From contig JAGYIY010000002.1 in the NCBI GenBank assembly GCA_018402485.1, positions 310,001 through 374,000 of the forward strand: a stretch of 64,000 bases of DNA, written 5' to 3'. The notes under the pieces were generated by a model, which was given only the letters and a program-made list of their open reading frames with translations, did not search any database and had not been told where the DNA came from. This document shows, one piece after another, positions 47,078-56,231 of this stretch. The stretch's first letter is position 1, and every line of letters begins with the position of its first letter. This DNA is from Roseivirga sp. (GTDB lineage: Bacteria; Bacteroidota; Bacteroidia; Cytophagales; Cyclobacteriaceae). The position numbers and the translations under genes are program-made.

Positions 47078-48302
47078 ATTTTCTGAAATCTTCGTTCAAA
47101 CGTATCATGTATTGAGGCGCTAACTCCATTAAAGCATTTTCCTGAAGTTCGGCACGATCAGGGGCACGTTGGCGACCGGGTATATTTTGGAATTTATGTT
47201 TCCATGATAATGGCAACTTATCTACCTGAAGAATGGTACCATCACCCCAGACCTCTGGTTGAGCTTTTTGAAACTGAGCCTCAGGTGATTGCATAAAGTT
47301 AATGACAGTTAAGGCACCAGCATGATTTCTCCCAGAGTTCAATACGCCTAAATAATGGCTGTTTTGAATGCTCCCAAAATCCATCACATAGGCCTTTGCA
47401 GTTGGCTGAAATAATCCCTCTGCAATTTTATTATCAACTTCAGCATCATTGTTACTCAGGGTAAACCACAGTTCACCATTGGTAAACATCTGGTGCATCT
47501 GAGCCACGGTTTCAGGGAAGGTCTCCCCTTCTTTCCAGAAATAAAGCTTGATGTCATTGAGATAAGCCCAAAGCTCTTTTGCGTGTTTTTCATAAACATC
47601 TGCATCAAATTCACCACTCAGGGCTCCCCCCCCTCCAGCAAAGTCGATCAGTAAACTTTTTAAGAAAGTCAAACCTGCGAATTCAGTTGGAATGGTGAAT
47701 CGCCCTGGATTCGCCTTTACCCAATCGGCCAGTTCTGAGCGGTTTAGGGGTGGCGTTTTCACTCGAGCCTCATCATAAATCAATGTCATTTGTACATTCC
47801 CCCAAGGCGCTTCAAAACCATCAACCGGTTGCTGAAAATCATTGGCAATAAAAGGATTATCCCAGTTTACATATTGATTAGATGGCAAATAATCAGTAAA
47901 AGGCCCATAAAGTGCATTCAATTGTCGAAGTTGATAAAAGGTTTCGCCATTGATCCAAACCATGTCAATAACACCCCTTTTTCCGGTTTGACCTTGCGCC
48001 ACCACATAGGTGACAATGTCACCTCCTTGTCCGGTTGAAATCTCCAAATCAATCTTAAATCGCTCTTTCACTTGAGGTTTAATGTAGCCATTCATGTATT
48101 GGTTGATCAATGGATCGCCTGTCCACATCATCATACTCACTGTGCTACCCTCGGATTGTAGTTCTACCTCAGACCAGGAGGCCTTCTCTAAGTCCACTTC
48201 ATTCACCTCTTGTTGTGAAGAGCAGGAAACACAAAAGCCAATAAGAAATAGATAGCTAAGGCTTAGGAGGAAATGAAAACAAGTATTTTTGGGTTTATCC
48301 AT
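47061..48302 (-). CDS. ABC transporter substrate-binding lipoprotein, YnjB family
   Basis: From the ATG at 48302 the protein has 413 residues and a lipoprotein signal (hydrophobic core, then VSCSS with the lipid-bearing Cys near residue 27). The mature part resembles E. coli YnjB throughout: MMWTGDPLINQYMNGYIKP, IDMVWINGETFYQLRQ, GFEAPWGNVQMTLIYD, and VINFMQSPEAQFQKAQPEVWGD, all given as short hallmarks. The ligand of the YnjB family is not established. The start overlaps the TonB-receptor stop as TGATG, so receptor and binding protein are coupled. Confidence 0.88.
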   Translation of the reverse strand: MDKPKNTCFHFLLSLSYLFLIGFCVSCSSQQEVNEVDLEKASWSEVELQSEGSTVSMMMWTGDPLINQYMNGYIKPQVKERFKIDLEISTGQGGDIVTYVVAQGQTGKRGVIDMVWINGETFYQLRQLNALYGPFTDYLPSNQYVNWDNPFIANDFQQPVDGFEAPWGNVQMTLIYDEARVKTPPLNRSELADWVKANPGRFTIPTEFAGLTFLKSLLIDFAGGGGALSGEFDADVYEKHAKELWAYLNDIKLYFWKEGETFPETVAQMHQMFTNGELWFTLSNNDAEVDNKIAEGLFQPTAKAYVMDFGSIQNSHYLGVLNSGRNHAGALTVINFMQSPEAQFQKAQPEVWGDGTILQVDKLPLSWKHKFQNIPGRQRAPDRAELQENALMELAPQYMIRLNEDFRKFVIEK

Positions 48303-51289
48303 CAAAACAAATAACGTAAAGAAAACTGAAATTGACGAGGTGCCCCGGCATTGCGTTGAACTATACCCGACCCTGCAGGGCCTACTTGTATTTGATTACT
48401 CTGCGTTGCATTATTAGAGTATCCGCTAAGGTTTGCTCGATTGGTAACATTAAATACATCGGCACGAATGGTAAGGGTTTGTTGTCCTAATTGATAATTA
48501 TACTGCAAACCTAAATCCAGCGTATAAGCCCATGGCAAGCGATCATTGTTTCTGTCTTCGCCCGGATGGCGATCGCTATTACCCACGAAGGCATCACCAA
48601 AAGAACGGCCATCACCGTTTAAATCAGTCGTTCCAAAAATGGTAGCATCCGGAATTCTATTTACAGGTTGGCCGCTTTGTAACAAACCTGCTAGGTTGAT
48701 TTGAAAAGCATCTGCAGGGTAATAATTGAAGAAACCATTGATGATATGGCGCCTGTCATTGATAGATGGGGCAAACTCAGCGGCAAAATCATTGGCATCT
48801 TGCGCCCGAAAGTTGATATCATCCGTATCATTTTCAAGCTTTGAAAGCGTATAGATCAAACGATAAGAAAACGAGGATTCACCTTGGTCTCTTTGGAAGT
48901 TAAAAGTAGCTCCGTAATACCTAGACCTACCTGCTGTCTCGGTCATGACCACATTTCTTGCAATTCCATCGAGTCTTTCTCCATTCAATAAAGCGTAAGA
49001 TCCGGTTGCATCATTGATGATGGGAATAGGACGTGTTAAATCTGCTGCCTCCGTTGTTCGTATTGAAGGATTATCCGGGTCGATATCAAAGGCTTCAGGA
49101 GCATTCAAATTACGCAAACGGAATAAATTTTCAGACCTATTATGAATCAAATCTACTGAAAATAAGGTTTTGCGATTGATTTGATACTGATAGCCCAAAG
49201 TAAATTGATTTGAATAAGGGTTATCGTATCCATTCGGATTCAAAATCCTTAATTCATTGGAAAAAATATCTTCTCGCTGTCCCGACAACTCCTCGGGTGT
49301 TGGACCATTCAGATAAGTTGCATTATTAAAACTCCCTACAAGATTTCCTTCATTCGTGACTCGATTCAGATCGGTATCTTCAGGAAGAATACCTTGTTCT
49401 ATCAAAGCTGTAATCTGTTTTTGATAGTCGCTGGAATTAGAATTGAATTGAAGCGCATCGCCATACACAGCATACAGTATCTTATCATAGAATAAACCAT
49501 ACCCCCCTCGGATAACAGATTTGGGGGTTAGTTTAAAGTTAAAACTTAAACGCGGGGCAATGTTATTGAAGTCACCTTCTGTCCCCCCACCTTTGGACAG
49601 GTTGTCGTAATCATAGCGCAAACCAAAATTAAGATTCAATTGGCTATTTACCGAGATTTGATCTTCCAGGAAAAAACTATAGATGTTTTGGGTCTTTTCA
49701 AAGGCTGAAGTGCGCAACTCAACATTATAATTCAATACCTCCACATCTGCCGGAATATCATTGATGTTTAAGCCCTGACCGATGCCTTGCAAGCTGGTTA
49801 ATTGCGCATTATTCAATTTTACAGTGTAGCTTCCATTAGGGTTTCCGCCACCCAAAAGCGAAAAGGAAGAACGCTTGAGAGCTGCTCCCACTTTGAATGT
49901 ATGGTTATCCTGATAAAAAATCATTTTCTGTTTCAACTGAAAGGTATTTTCTGTTTCGTCAAACAAAAAACCGGGATGACCAATGGTAGCGATGGTCAAT
50001 TCATTGGGATCTAAAACAGTAACATTGGGACTATCATTCCCATTTTCCGGATCTGCATAGTTCCATCGAAATCGACCATATAAAAGCTTGGTTTCTGACC
50101 TGAAATTGCCGGAATGATAATTGGTATTCAAGGCAAGGTTCATAGAGTTCCTTTGCTGGGTATTGGCAGCAGAAGGAAATGCAGACCCTCCTTCTAAACC
50201 ACCTCCTTGACGTTCTATATCTACTAGGCCAACATTGGCACGCACAGAAGAGCTCCAACGATTGTTCCAAAGATGGTCAATTTTTCCGGACAAATAGGTG
50301 AATTGATTATTCCCTCGAACCGTTTCATTCACCCCTAGCTGAGGAACATTCAGCAGATTATCCTTGGTATCAAAGGTTTGCTCAACGTTGACGTAATAAA
50401 AAGTTTTATCCTTTTGAATGGCTCCGCCCAACCCAAATCCAAACTGGTGTCTGGAAAAACCATCTTTCACAAAATTCCCTGATAAATCACGCTGTGCAAA
50501 AGGTGATGATGCATCAAGCCAAGGCCCTGGACGCACCACGTAAAAAGCCTCTCCTTTGGTTTCGTTACCACCTGATTTGGTAGTCATGTTAAAAACGCCA
50601 TTGCTTGTCAAACCAAATTCCGGAGCATAGTTATTCGTCAATACCGTTACATTTTCTACAAAACCAACTGGAATGGCAAAACGCTGGCCACCTAAGAAAT
50701 TTTCATTGTTGTCCATGCCATCAATCAAATAGTTAGCAAACAGTGAATTGGCTCCATTTACACTTACGTTGGGTGCCTCGGGGAAAAACCCTGTGGCTTT
50801 AGAAACATTGGGCAGGCGAAACAAAACTTGTGTAATATCTCTTCCCTCCACCGGTAAAGCGTTGATTTCCTTTTGATTCAGTTCAGCCGACACCTCAGCA
50901 TCCATGGTATTGATTTGAGAAACACCGGTATAGGTAACCGTTACCTCCTCCAATTCTGTGGCGGGTCTTTTGGCCGGAGCAAAAACCGCAACACTAGGAT
51001 TTTGGTTGGCCCTAAAGCTTACTTTAACTGTATCAGAGGTATAAAAATCGTCATTTTCTAGTGTAAATAGTACATATTCACCGGCCACAGGCAGCGCCCT
51101 GAAGATCGCTTTGGCTTGACCGTTCGTACGAAGCGTTCGATCAAAACCAATCGATGCATTACTTAAACGGACTTGGAGGTTGGCTTGTGGCCTTCCATCT
51201 CGCATGCTGTAAGCGGTTACTTCCAGGTCTACTTGAGACCAAAGCACTGTGGTGAAGCCCATTAGCACAAGGGTAAGGATAAATTTCAT
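48302..51289 (-). CDS. TonB-dependent outer-membrane receptor, Oar-like
   Basis: From the ATG at 51289 the protein has 995 residues. The upstream open frame begins at a TTG and adds 8 residues before the signal peptide. After the signal (to about residue 18, LWSQ) comes a carboxypeptidase-regulatory-like beta domain (about 20-110). The plug follows, with LPVEGRDITQVLFRLPNVSK and NVSVNGANSLFANYLIDGMD. The C-terminal barrel ends in the aromatic FQFSLRYLF. It is the first gene of the importer operon, directly coupled to a YnjB-type binding protein, so it is probably the outer-membrane gate for the same ligand. No B12 or other riboswitch was seen in the 83-base gap upstream. Confidence 0.9.
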   Translation of the reverse strand: MKFILTLVLMGFTTVLWSQVDLEVTAYSMRDGRPQANLQVRLSNASIGFDRTLRTNGQAKAIFRALPVAGEYVLFTLENDDFYTSDTVKVSFRANQNPSVAVFAPAKRPATELEEVTVTYTGVSQINTMDAEVSAELNQKEINALPVEGRDITQVLFRLPNVSKATGFFPEAPNVSVNGANSLFANYLIDGMDNNENFLGGQRFAIPVGFVENVTVLTNNYAPEFGLTSNGVFNMTTKSGGNETKGEAFYVVRPGPWLDASSPFAQRDLSGNFVKDGFSRHQFGFGLGGAIQKDKTFYYVNVEQTFDTKDNLLNVPQLGVNETVRGNNQFTYLSGKIDHLWNNRWSSSVRANVGLVDIERQGGGLEGGSAFPSAANTQQRNSMNLALNTNYHSGNFRSETKLLYGRFRWNYADPENGNDSPNVTVLDPNELTIATIGHPGFLFDETENTFQLKQKMIFYQDNHTFKVGAALKRSSFSLLGGGNPNGSYTVKLNNAQLTSLQGIGQGLNINDIPADVEVLNYNVELRTSAFEKTQNIYSFFLEDQISVNSQLNLNFGLRYDYDNLSKGGGTEGDFNNIAPRLSFNFKLTPKSVIRGGYGLFYDKILYAVYGDALQFNSNSSDYQKQITALIEQGILPEDTDLNRVTNEGNLVGSFNNATYLNGPTPEELSGQREDIFSNELRILNPNGYDNPYSNQFTLGYQYQINRKTLFSVDLIHNRSENLFRLRNLNAPEAFDIDPDNPSIRTTEAADLTRPIPIINDATGSYALLNGERLDGIARNVVMTETAGRSRYYGATFNFQRDQGESSFSYRLIYTLSKLENDTDDINFRAQDANDFAAEFAPSINDRRHIINGFFNYYPADAFQINLAGLLQSGQPVNRIPDATIFGTTDLNGDGRSFGDAFVGNSDRHPGEDRNNDRLPWAYTLDLGLQYNYQLGQQTLTIRADVFNVTNRANLSGYSNNATQSNQIQVGPAGSGIVQRNAGAPRQFQFSLRYLF

Positions 51290-51372
51290 CAGGTAAATTT
51301 TAATAGTAGGCAAAACAGAGAATCAATCACCCTTCAACAAGGATGGTTAAGTGATCAGAAATCATGGGGAAT

Positions 51373-52044
51373 TTACGCGGTCAAGGGAGGCGCTCGCAAG
51401 AGCAAGGCCTGCGATAAAACAGTAGTAAAAGCTTGATTGATATAGGTTGGAAGGGCCTTTTCAGTCTTGCTTAATCGTACCAAAATGCACTGAAAGACGG
51501 AAGATAGTTGAACCAACTCTTTGGCATCTGATGCATTATTTAAATCATGCTTTTGGCCTAATAAAAAACATGCCTTCGGCTCATGTAAAGCTGCTAAGGC
51601 ATCCAAGGTTTTGGATGTTTGCCAAGGTATGGCTTCAAATTCTTTTTGTTGAAAGATTTCCTTTGATAGACCTATCAAATAAGCACCTCCTCTTTGGTCG
51701 GGTCCTAGAACCAATTGTCCACCTTGTACTTTTTCTCGTGCTAAGAGGATATCAGCCACCTGCAAATCGGGACAGTCATTGCCAATGACAATCACATTTT
51801 GAAACCCCTTATCTAACACCTCGGAAATCGCGTGGGTGATTCTTTCGCCAAACCCCTGTCCTTTTTGATGTTTTTCGGTAAACCAAAAAGCATCTATACC
51901 GGCAGCATTCGCCTGTGCACCTGTATGGGCGTTAAGTGCCTCAAAAAACGGTAGATTACGCTTTACAGATAATATGGATTTGTCTTTAGCGTCTTTACTT
52001 GCTGTTTGAGCAAAAATTAACAAGGCGGTTGACTCTGGCATCAT
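51373..52044 (-). CDS. DUF2064 glycosyltransferase-like protein (TIGR04282 type)
   Basis: The 223-residue protein has the DUF2064 landmarks: LLIFAQTASKDAKDKS at the N-terminus, GFGERITHAISEVLDKGFQN (about 64-83), VIVIGNDCPDL (about 84-94) and LGPDQRGGAYLIGLSK (about 112-127). It has a nucleotidyltransferase/GT-A-like fold. Databases often name this type 'arsenosugar biosynthesis glycosyltransferase', but the link to arsenic is by genome context only and no other arsenosugar genes lie here. It is 83 bases upstream of the TonB receptor gene on the same strand and may belong to the same transcription unit. A Met-Met start at 52044 or 52041 is equally possible. Confidence 0.78.
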   Translation of the reverse strand: MMPESTALLIFAQTASKDAKDKSILSVKRNLPFFEALNAHTGAQANAAGIDAFWFTEKHQKGQGFGERITHAISEVLDKGFQNVIVIGNDCPDLQVADILLAREKVQGGQLVLGPDQRGGAYLIGLSKEIFQQKEFEAIPWQTSKTLDALAALHEPKACFLLGQKHDLNNASDAKELVQLSSVFQCILVRLSKTEKALPTYINQAFTTVLSQALLLRAPPLTA

Positions 52045-52198
52045 TCAATGGTGAAGTTAGCAAAAACATTACATGTTAGACGTTTAGGGTCTCTTAGTTT
52101 TCTTTTGCTTGTAACGCTTAATCGTGTGGAAGAAAAAAGCTATTCACTGAAATGAAATACAAATCCCCCTAATTAAGGAGCCTTCGCTTTACACTGAT

Positions 52199-52206
52199 TA
52201 TCTTTG
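52199..52206 (+). promoter_or_regulatory. Bacteroidota -7 box for the GNAT-nitrilase gene
   Basis: TATCTTTG is an exact TAnnTTTG match 37 bases before the start at 52244. Confidence 0.5.
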
Positions 52207-52243
52207 CCCAACATACTTACCCACTTTGAGGATAAAAATTTAG

Positions 52244-53773
52244 ATGGCTATGGTTGATAAAATTGAAAATATTGAATTGGCATTTCTTACCATTGAAGAT
52301 TATCAGCAATTGAAAGACGCAATGATTGAAGCCTACCCTAATTTACCCGACGCTTATTGGGAAGAAAATGATATCAAGGCACTGATTCATAAATTTCCTG
52401 AAGGTCAGGTAGTTCTTAAAGTCAATGGACAATTGGCTGGAAGTGCTTTGAGTATTATTGTGGACTATGAAAAATATGATGGTTATCATACCTACAAAAA
52501 AGTAACTGGAAACTACACTTTCAACACCCACGACTCAAAAGGCAACTTATTGTATGGCATAGATATTTTCATCAAGAAAGAATACCGAGGGTTACGTTTG
52601 GGGCGAAGGCTTTACGATTACCGAAAAGAGCTCTGCGAACAGCTCAACCTTAAGGGCATAGTCTTTGGGGGGCGAATCCCAAATTACCATAAATACGCGC
52701 ATGAGGTTTCTCCGAAAGAGTATATCGAAAAAGTAAAAAGAAAGGAAATTCACGACCCAGTCTTAAACTTTCAAATATCCAATGATTTTCATCCTTCCAA
52801 AGTACTAAAAGGTTACCTAGAAGGAGATGACGCTTCGAGTGAGTATGCTGTTTTACTGAAATGGGATAACATCTATTACGAAAAGGCGCGCAACCAAACA
52901 GATATCATTAAAAAAGTCATTCGCTTAGGATTAATCCAATGGCAAATGAGGCCCTACAGAAACCTCGATGAGCTCATGCAGCAAGCTGAGTTTTTTATTG
53001 ATGCCGTGTCCGAATACCGGTCAGACTTCGCACTTTTCCCTGAGTTCTTCAATGCACCTTTAATGGCAGAAAACAATCATTTAGCAGAGTCTGAGGCTAT
53101 TCGAGCACTTTCTCAATATACCGAAACGATTGTGCAAAAGTTTACAGAATTGGCCATCAGTTATAACATCAACGTAATTACTGGCAGCATGCCTGAGATT
53201 AAAAATGACTTGCTTTACAATGTAGGCTACCTGTGTAGGCGCGATGGTACGGTTGAACGCTTTGAAAAGATTCATGTCACCCCGGACGAAGCACGAATTT
53301 GGGGGATGCAAGGCGGAAAAACCATTCAAACTTTCGATACGGATTGTGGGAAAATTGGTATTCTCATTTGCTATGATGTAGAATTTCCTGAATTAAGCCG
53401 TTTGTTGGCAGAAGAAGGAATGGACATGCTGTTTGTTCCATTTTTAACGGATACTCAAAATGGATATTCCAGGGTGCGCAATTGTGCCAAAGCCCGCGCC
53501 ATAGAGAACGAGTGTTATGTGGCCATTGCAGGGAGCGTAGGGAACTTACCTAAAGTACATAATATGGATATTCAATACGCCCAATCCGCTGTTTTTACAC
53601 CCTGCGATTTTGCTTTCCCCTCTAACGGCATTAAAGCTGAAGCAACACCCAATTCTGAAATGATCTTAATCGCTGACGTAGACATTGATCTGCTTCGTGA
53701 ATTACACAAGTTTGGAAGTGTAAAAAACTTACTCGACCGAAGAAAAGACGTTTACGAAGTGAAGAAAAAATAA
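52244..53773 (+). CDS. Fusion of GNAT acetyltransferase and carbon-nitrogen hydrolase
   Basis: The 509-residue protein has two domains. Residues about 10-215 form a GNAT fold; the acetyl-CoA loop is KKEYRGLRLGRRLYDYRKEL (111-130). Residues about 225-500 form a nitrilase-superfamily domain with the Glu-Lys-Cys triad: E267 in FPEFFN, K342 in FEKIHVTP and C376 in ILICYDVEFPE. Fusions of this kind are known across bacteria, usually annotated only by their domains; the hydrolase resembles omega-amidase/carbamoylputrescine-type enzymes. It may acylate and then hydrolyse, or act on related amides. The protein is cytosolic and the pseudouridine synthase gene follows closely. Confidence 0.9.
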   Translation: MAMVDKIENIELAFLTIEDYQQLKDAMIEAYPNLPDAYWEENDIKALIHKFPEGQVVLKVNGQLAGSALSIIVDYEKYDGYHTYKKVTGNYTFNTHDSKGNLLYGIDIFIKKEYRGLRLGRRLYDYRKELCEQLNLKGIVFGGRIPNYHKYAHEVSPKEYIEKVKRKEIHDPVLNFQISNDFHPSKVLKGYLEGDDASSEYAVLLKWDNIYYEKARNQTDIIKKVIRLGLIQWQMRPYRNLDELMQQAEFFIDAVSEYRSDFALFPEFFNAPLMAENNHLAESEAIRALSQYTETIVQKFTELAISYNINVITGSMPEIKNDLLYNVGYLCRRDGTVERFEKIHVTPDEARIWGMQGGKTIQTFDTDCGKIGILICYDVEFPELSRLLAEEGMDMLFVPFLTDTQNGYSRVRNCAKARAIENECYVAIAGSVGNLPKVHNMDIQYAQSAVFTPCDFAFPSNGIKAEATPNSEMILIADVDIDLLRELHKFGSVKNLLDRRKDVYEVKKK

Positions 53774-53784
53774 AGGACCTATTG

Positions 53785-54477
53785 ATGCTCGAAATTCTGT
53801 ACCAAGATGATGCTTTGATTGCCATCAATAAGCCGCATGGCTTATTGGTTCACCGTTCTTCCATGGCAGCCAATGCACATGAATATGCTGTTCAATTTTT
53901 ACGTGATCAAATAGGTCAGTTTGTTTACCCTGCCCATCGCCTCGACCGTAAGACAAGTGGCGTTTTACTTTTTGCGCTCACCAAAGAAGATTTAAGAAGC
54001 ATTCGAGTACAATTCGATGAACAGCTGATGAACAAAACCTATTGGGCTATTTTGAGAGGTTGGTCGCCAGAAAGTGGTCTGATTGACTATGCACTCACCA
54101 ACGATAAAGGCAAGTTGCAAGATGCAAAAACCACCTTTAAGACCCTTCAGTACACCGAGGTTAACCTTCCGTTTGGTCAGCACCATACTTCACGCTATTC
54201 TTGGGTTGAAGCTAAACCACAAACCGGACGTATGCATCAACTGCGAAAGCATTTTGCGCATATCATGCACCCTATCATTGGAGACCGCCCCTATGGATGT
54301 AATAAACAAAACAAGCTTTTTCTGGAGAAATGGGGCATGACCAACATGTTATTACACGCACAAAAAATCACGTTTTCACATCCAAGAAATAACAAAACAA
54401 TAAGCCTAGAAGCTTCTCCTCATGCCGAATTTAAACGCATGTTGGAAACCCTTCACTTCGACACCTCCGACTTGTAA
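53785..54477 (+). CDS. RluA-family RNA pseudouridine synthase, TruC-like
   Basis: From the ATG at 53785 (a TTG just before it is ignored), this is a 230-residue enzyme that isomerises uridine in RNA. The catalytic motif HRLDRKTSGVLLFA (about 51-64) contains the essential Asp; the RluA-family motifs EAKPQTGRMHQLRKHFA (about 136-152) and HPIIGDRPYG follow. There is no S4 domain and no N-terminal extension, which fits TruC, the enzyme for position 65 of tRNA, but assignment of the target is tentative. It follows the GNAT-nitrilase gene by 11 bases and overlaps the convergent PPK2 gene by 25 bases. Confidence 0.87.
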   Translation: MLEILYQDDALIAINKPHGLLVHRSSMAANAHEYAVQFLRDQIGQFVYPAHRLDRKTSGVLLFALTKEDLRSIRVQFDEQLMNKTYWAILRGWSPESGLIDYALTNDKGKLQDAKTTFKTLQYTEVNLPFGQHHTSRYSWVEAKPQTGRMHQLRKHFAHIMHPIIGDRPYGCNKQNKLFLEKWGMTNMLLHAQKITFSHPRNNKTISLEASPHAEFKRMLETLHFDTSDL

Positions 54478-55247
54478 GGCACTCTTTTTAAAATATGTTT
54501 GATCACAGCAATACGAGCGGTAGTTTTTCTATTGGCGCGAAGAATAATCCATGGATTCTTCTCCGTATTGGTATGGGAAAACATGCGTTCTTTGTACTCG
54601 GTGTAGACATCCCATAATTCTTGTGCTTTTTCATCTACCGGAGACATTTTCCATCTTTTGAGTGGATTTGATTTAATATCATCAAAACGCCTAGCTTGCT
54701 CACTTTTCGTAATAGAGAAGTAAAATTTCATCAGGATGATCCCATCATTGGTAATCATGTTTTCAAAATTATTGACTTCCGACATGAATCTTTCGTATTC
54801 TTCAGGCGTGCTAAAACCATTAACTGGTTCAACTACCGCTCGGTTATACCAGCTTCTATCAAACAATACGATGTTTCCCGGATCGGGTAGTTTATTGACA
54901 TACCGTTGAAAATACCACTGACCCTTTTCTTGCTCAGTAGGTTTGGGCAAGGCAATCACACGATAGTTCCTAGGATTGATGTGGTGGGTAACCCTTCGTA
55001 TGGCTCCCCCCTTTCCGGCAGCATCTCTCCCTTCAAACAAGATGCACAAGCGCTGATTATTTTCAATGATCCAATGTTGCATTTTAATCAATTCCACCTG
55101 CAATTCTTCGAGGGTCTTTTCGTATTTCACATAGCGAAGTACCTTTTCAGGGTTGATGTTATCCCCTTGACTTAAAAGTACTTTTGTAGCCCGATTTGTA
55201 TTGAGCAATTTGAGGTCTTTTTCCGAAAACATATGGTTATCACTCAT
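54453..55247 (-). CDS. ppk2: Polyphosphate kinase 2, class I (second copy)
   Basis: The 264-residue protein has the PPK2 core: Walker A FEGRDAAGKGGAIRR (about 69-83), Walker B and lid segment FDRSWYNRAVVEPV (about 124-137), and RFDDIKSNPLKRWKMSPVD. The family transfers phosphate between polyphosphate and ADP or GDP, mostly toward NTP formation. It is the second gene of a pair: its ATG overlaps the stop of the longer paralogue as TAATG. Sequence divergence from the paralogue is substantial outside the core, so the two may differ in nucleotide preference. Confidence 0.92.
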   Translation of the reverse strand: MSDNHMFSEKDLKLLNTNRATKVLLSQGDNINPEKVLRYVKYEKTLEELQVELIKMQHWIIENNQRLCILFEGRDAAGKGGAIRRVTHHINPRNYRVIALPKPTEQEKGQWYFQRYVNKLPDPGNIVLFDRSWYNRAVVEPVNGFSTPEEYERFMSEVNNFENMITNDGIILMKFYFSITKSEQARRFDDIKSNPLKRWKMSPVDEKAQELWDVYTEYKERMFSHTNTEKNPWIILRANRKTTARIAVIKHILKRVPYKSEVSK

Positions 55248-56146
55248 TACAATAAATTATAAATGGAACGATGAAACCTCATAACCACATTGGGATCGGG
55301 TAAAACGGTAGTATTGGCTTGTTCTTTGCCATCGTACTCAAATTTGGAAAGCACATAACGTATGCTTTCCAAGCGCGCTATTTTCTTTTTATTCGTTTTT
55401 ATAATGGTCCATGGACAAAAAGTGGTGTGTGTTCGAGCAAACATCTGCTCCTTGTAGTAAGTGTATTTCTCCCATAACTCTTGCCCTTTCTCGTCTACAG
55501 GGCTTAATTTCCATTGCTTCAGGGGATTTAATCTGCGGTCATCAAATCTTTTGTGCTGCTCATCCTTATTAATGGAAAACCATAATTTGATCACGTGTGT
55601 GCCTTCCTCAAACAACATGTTTTCAAACTCCGGCACTTGGCGCATAAATTGCTGATATTGTTCAGGTGTGCAAAAACCCATAACCGGTTCCACTACCGCC
55701 CGATTGTACCAGCTGCGATCGAAAAATACGATTTCGCCTGCATTGGGCAGTTCTTTGATGTAGCGCCTAAAATACCATTGATTTTTCTCTAGGTCTGTGG
55801 GTTTGTTCAAAGCGACTACACGCAGAGAACGTGGATTCATGTGCTCTGCGAACCTTTTGATCGATCCTCCCTTTCCAGCAGCATCTCGCCCCTCAAAAAT
55901 AATGGCAACGCGCTGCCTATTTTTAGATACCCAGCGTTGGAGCTTGACCAACTGGATTTGTAATTCCTCCAATTGGCGCTCATACTCCAGGTTAAAAAGC
56001 GCCTTGCTGTAGTCGTGTCCTTTTTGCTCATAGATGGCTTCTAAATCCGCACGTGTTTGAATTTTATTGAAGTCTTCATTGGTCAACTGTTTTTCAGAGT
56101 TGATTTTACTTTTTAAGGAGTCGTCGGTAATTAAAAATTCACTCAT
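55247..56146 (-). CDS. ppk2: Polyphosphate kinase 2, class I (first copy)
   Basis: The 299-residue paralogue is first in the pair. It has the same motifs: FEGRDAAGKGGSIKRF (about 85-100), FFDRSWYNRAVVEPV (about 139-153) and RFDDRRLNPLKQWKLSPVD. It also has an extra N-terminal charged helix of about 35 residues and a C-terminal tail (about 270-299) absent from the second copy. The role is polyphosphate-driven nucleotide phosphorylation or polyphosphate turnover in the cytosol. One base overlaps the downstream copy, so they should be made together and might form mixed oligomers. Confidence 0.92.
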   Translation of the reverse strand: MSEFLITDDSLKSKINSEKQLTNEDFNKIQTRADLEAIYEQKGHDYSKALFNLEYERQLEELQIQLVKLQRWVSKNRQRVAIIFEGRDAAGKGGSIKRFAEHMNPRSLRVVALNKPTDLEKNQWYFRRYIKELPNAGEIVFFDRSWYNRAVVEPVMGFCTPEQYQQFMRQVPEFENMLFEEGTHVIKLWFSINKDEQHKRFDDRRLNPLKQWKLSPVDEKGQELWEKYTYYKEQMFARTHTTFCPWTIIKTNKKKIARLESIRYVLSKFEYDGKEQANTTVLPDPNVVMRFHRSIYNLL

Positions 56147-56231
56147 TTGGTATTACTATTCAGCGCGCTTAAGTTAAAAATTATTATTTCCCTGTTCACG
56201 CATTACTAATATTTTTTCATAACCTTTTGCA

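Noticed and set aside
51290..51372. Cobalamin riboswitch upstream of the TonB receptor
   Set aside because: The gap is only 83 bases, shorter than a cobalamin aptamer, and no B12-box-like sequence was seen.
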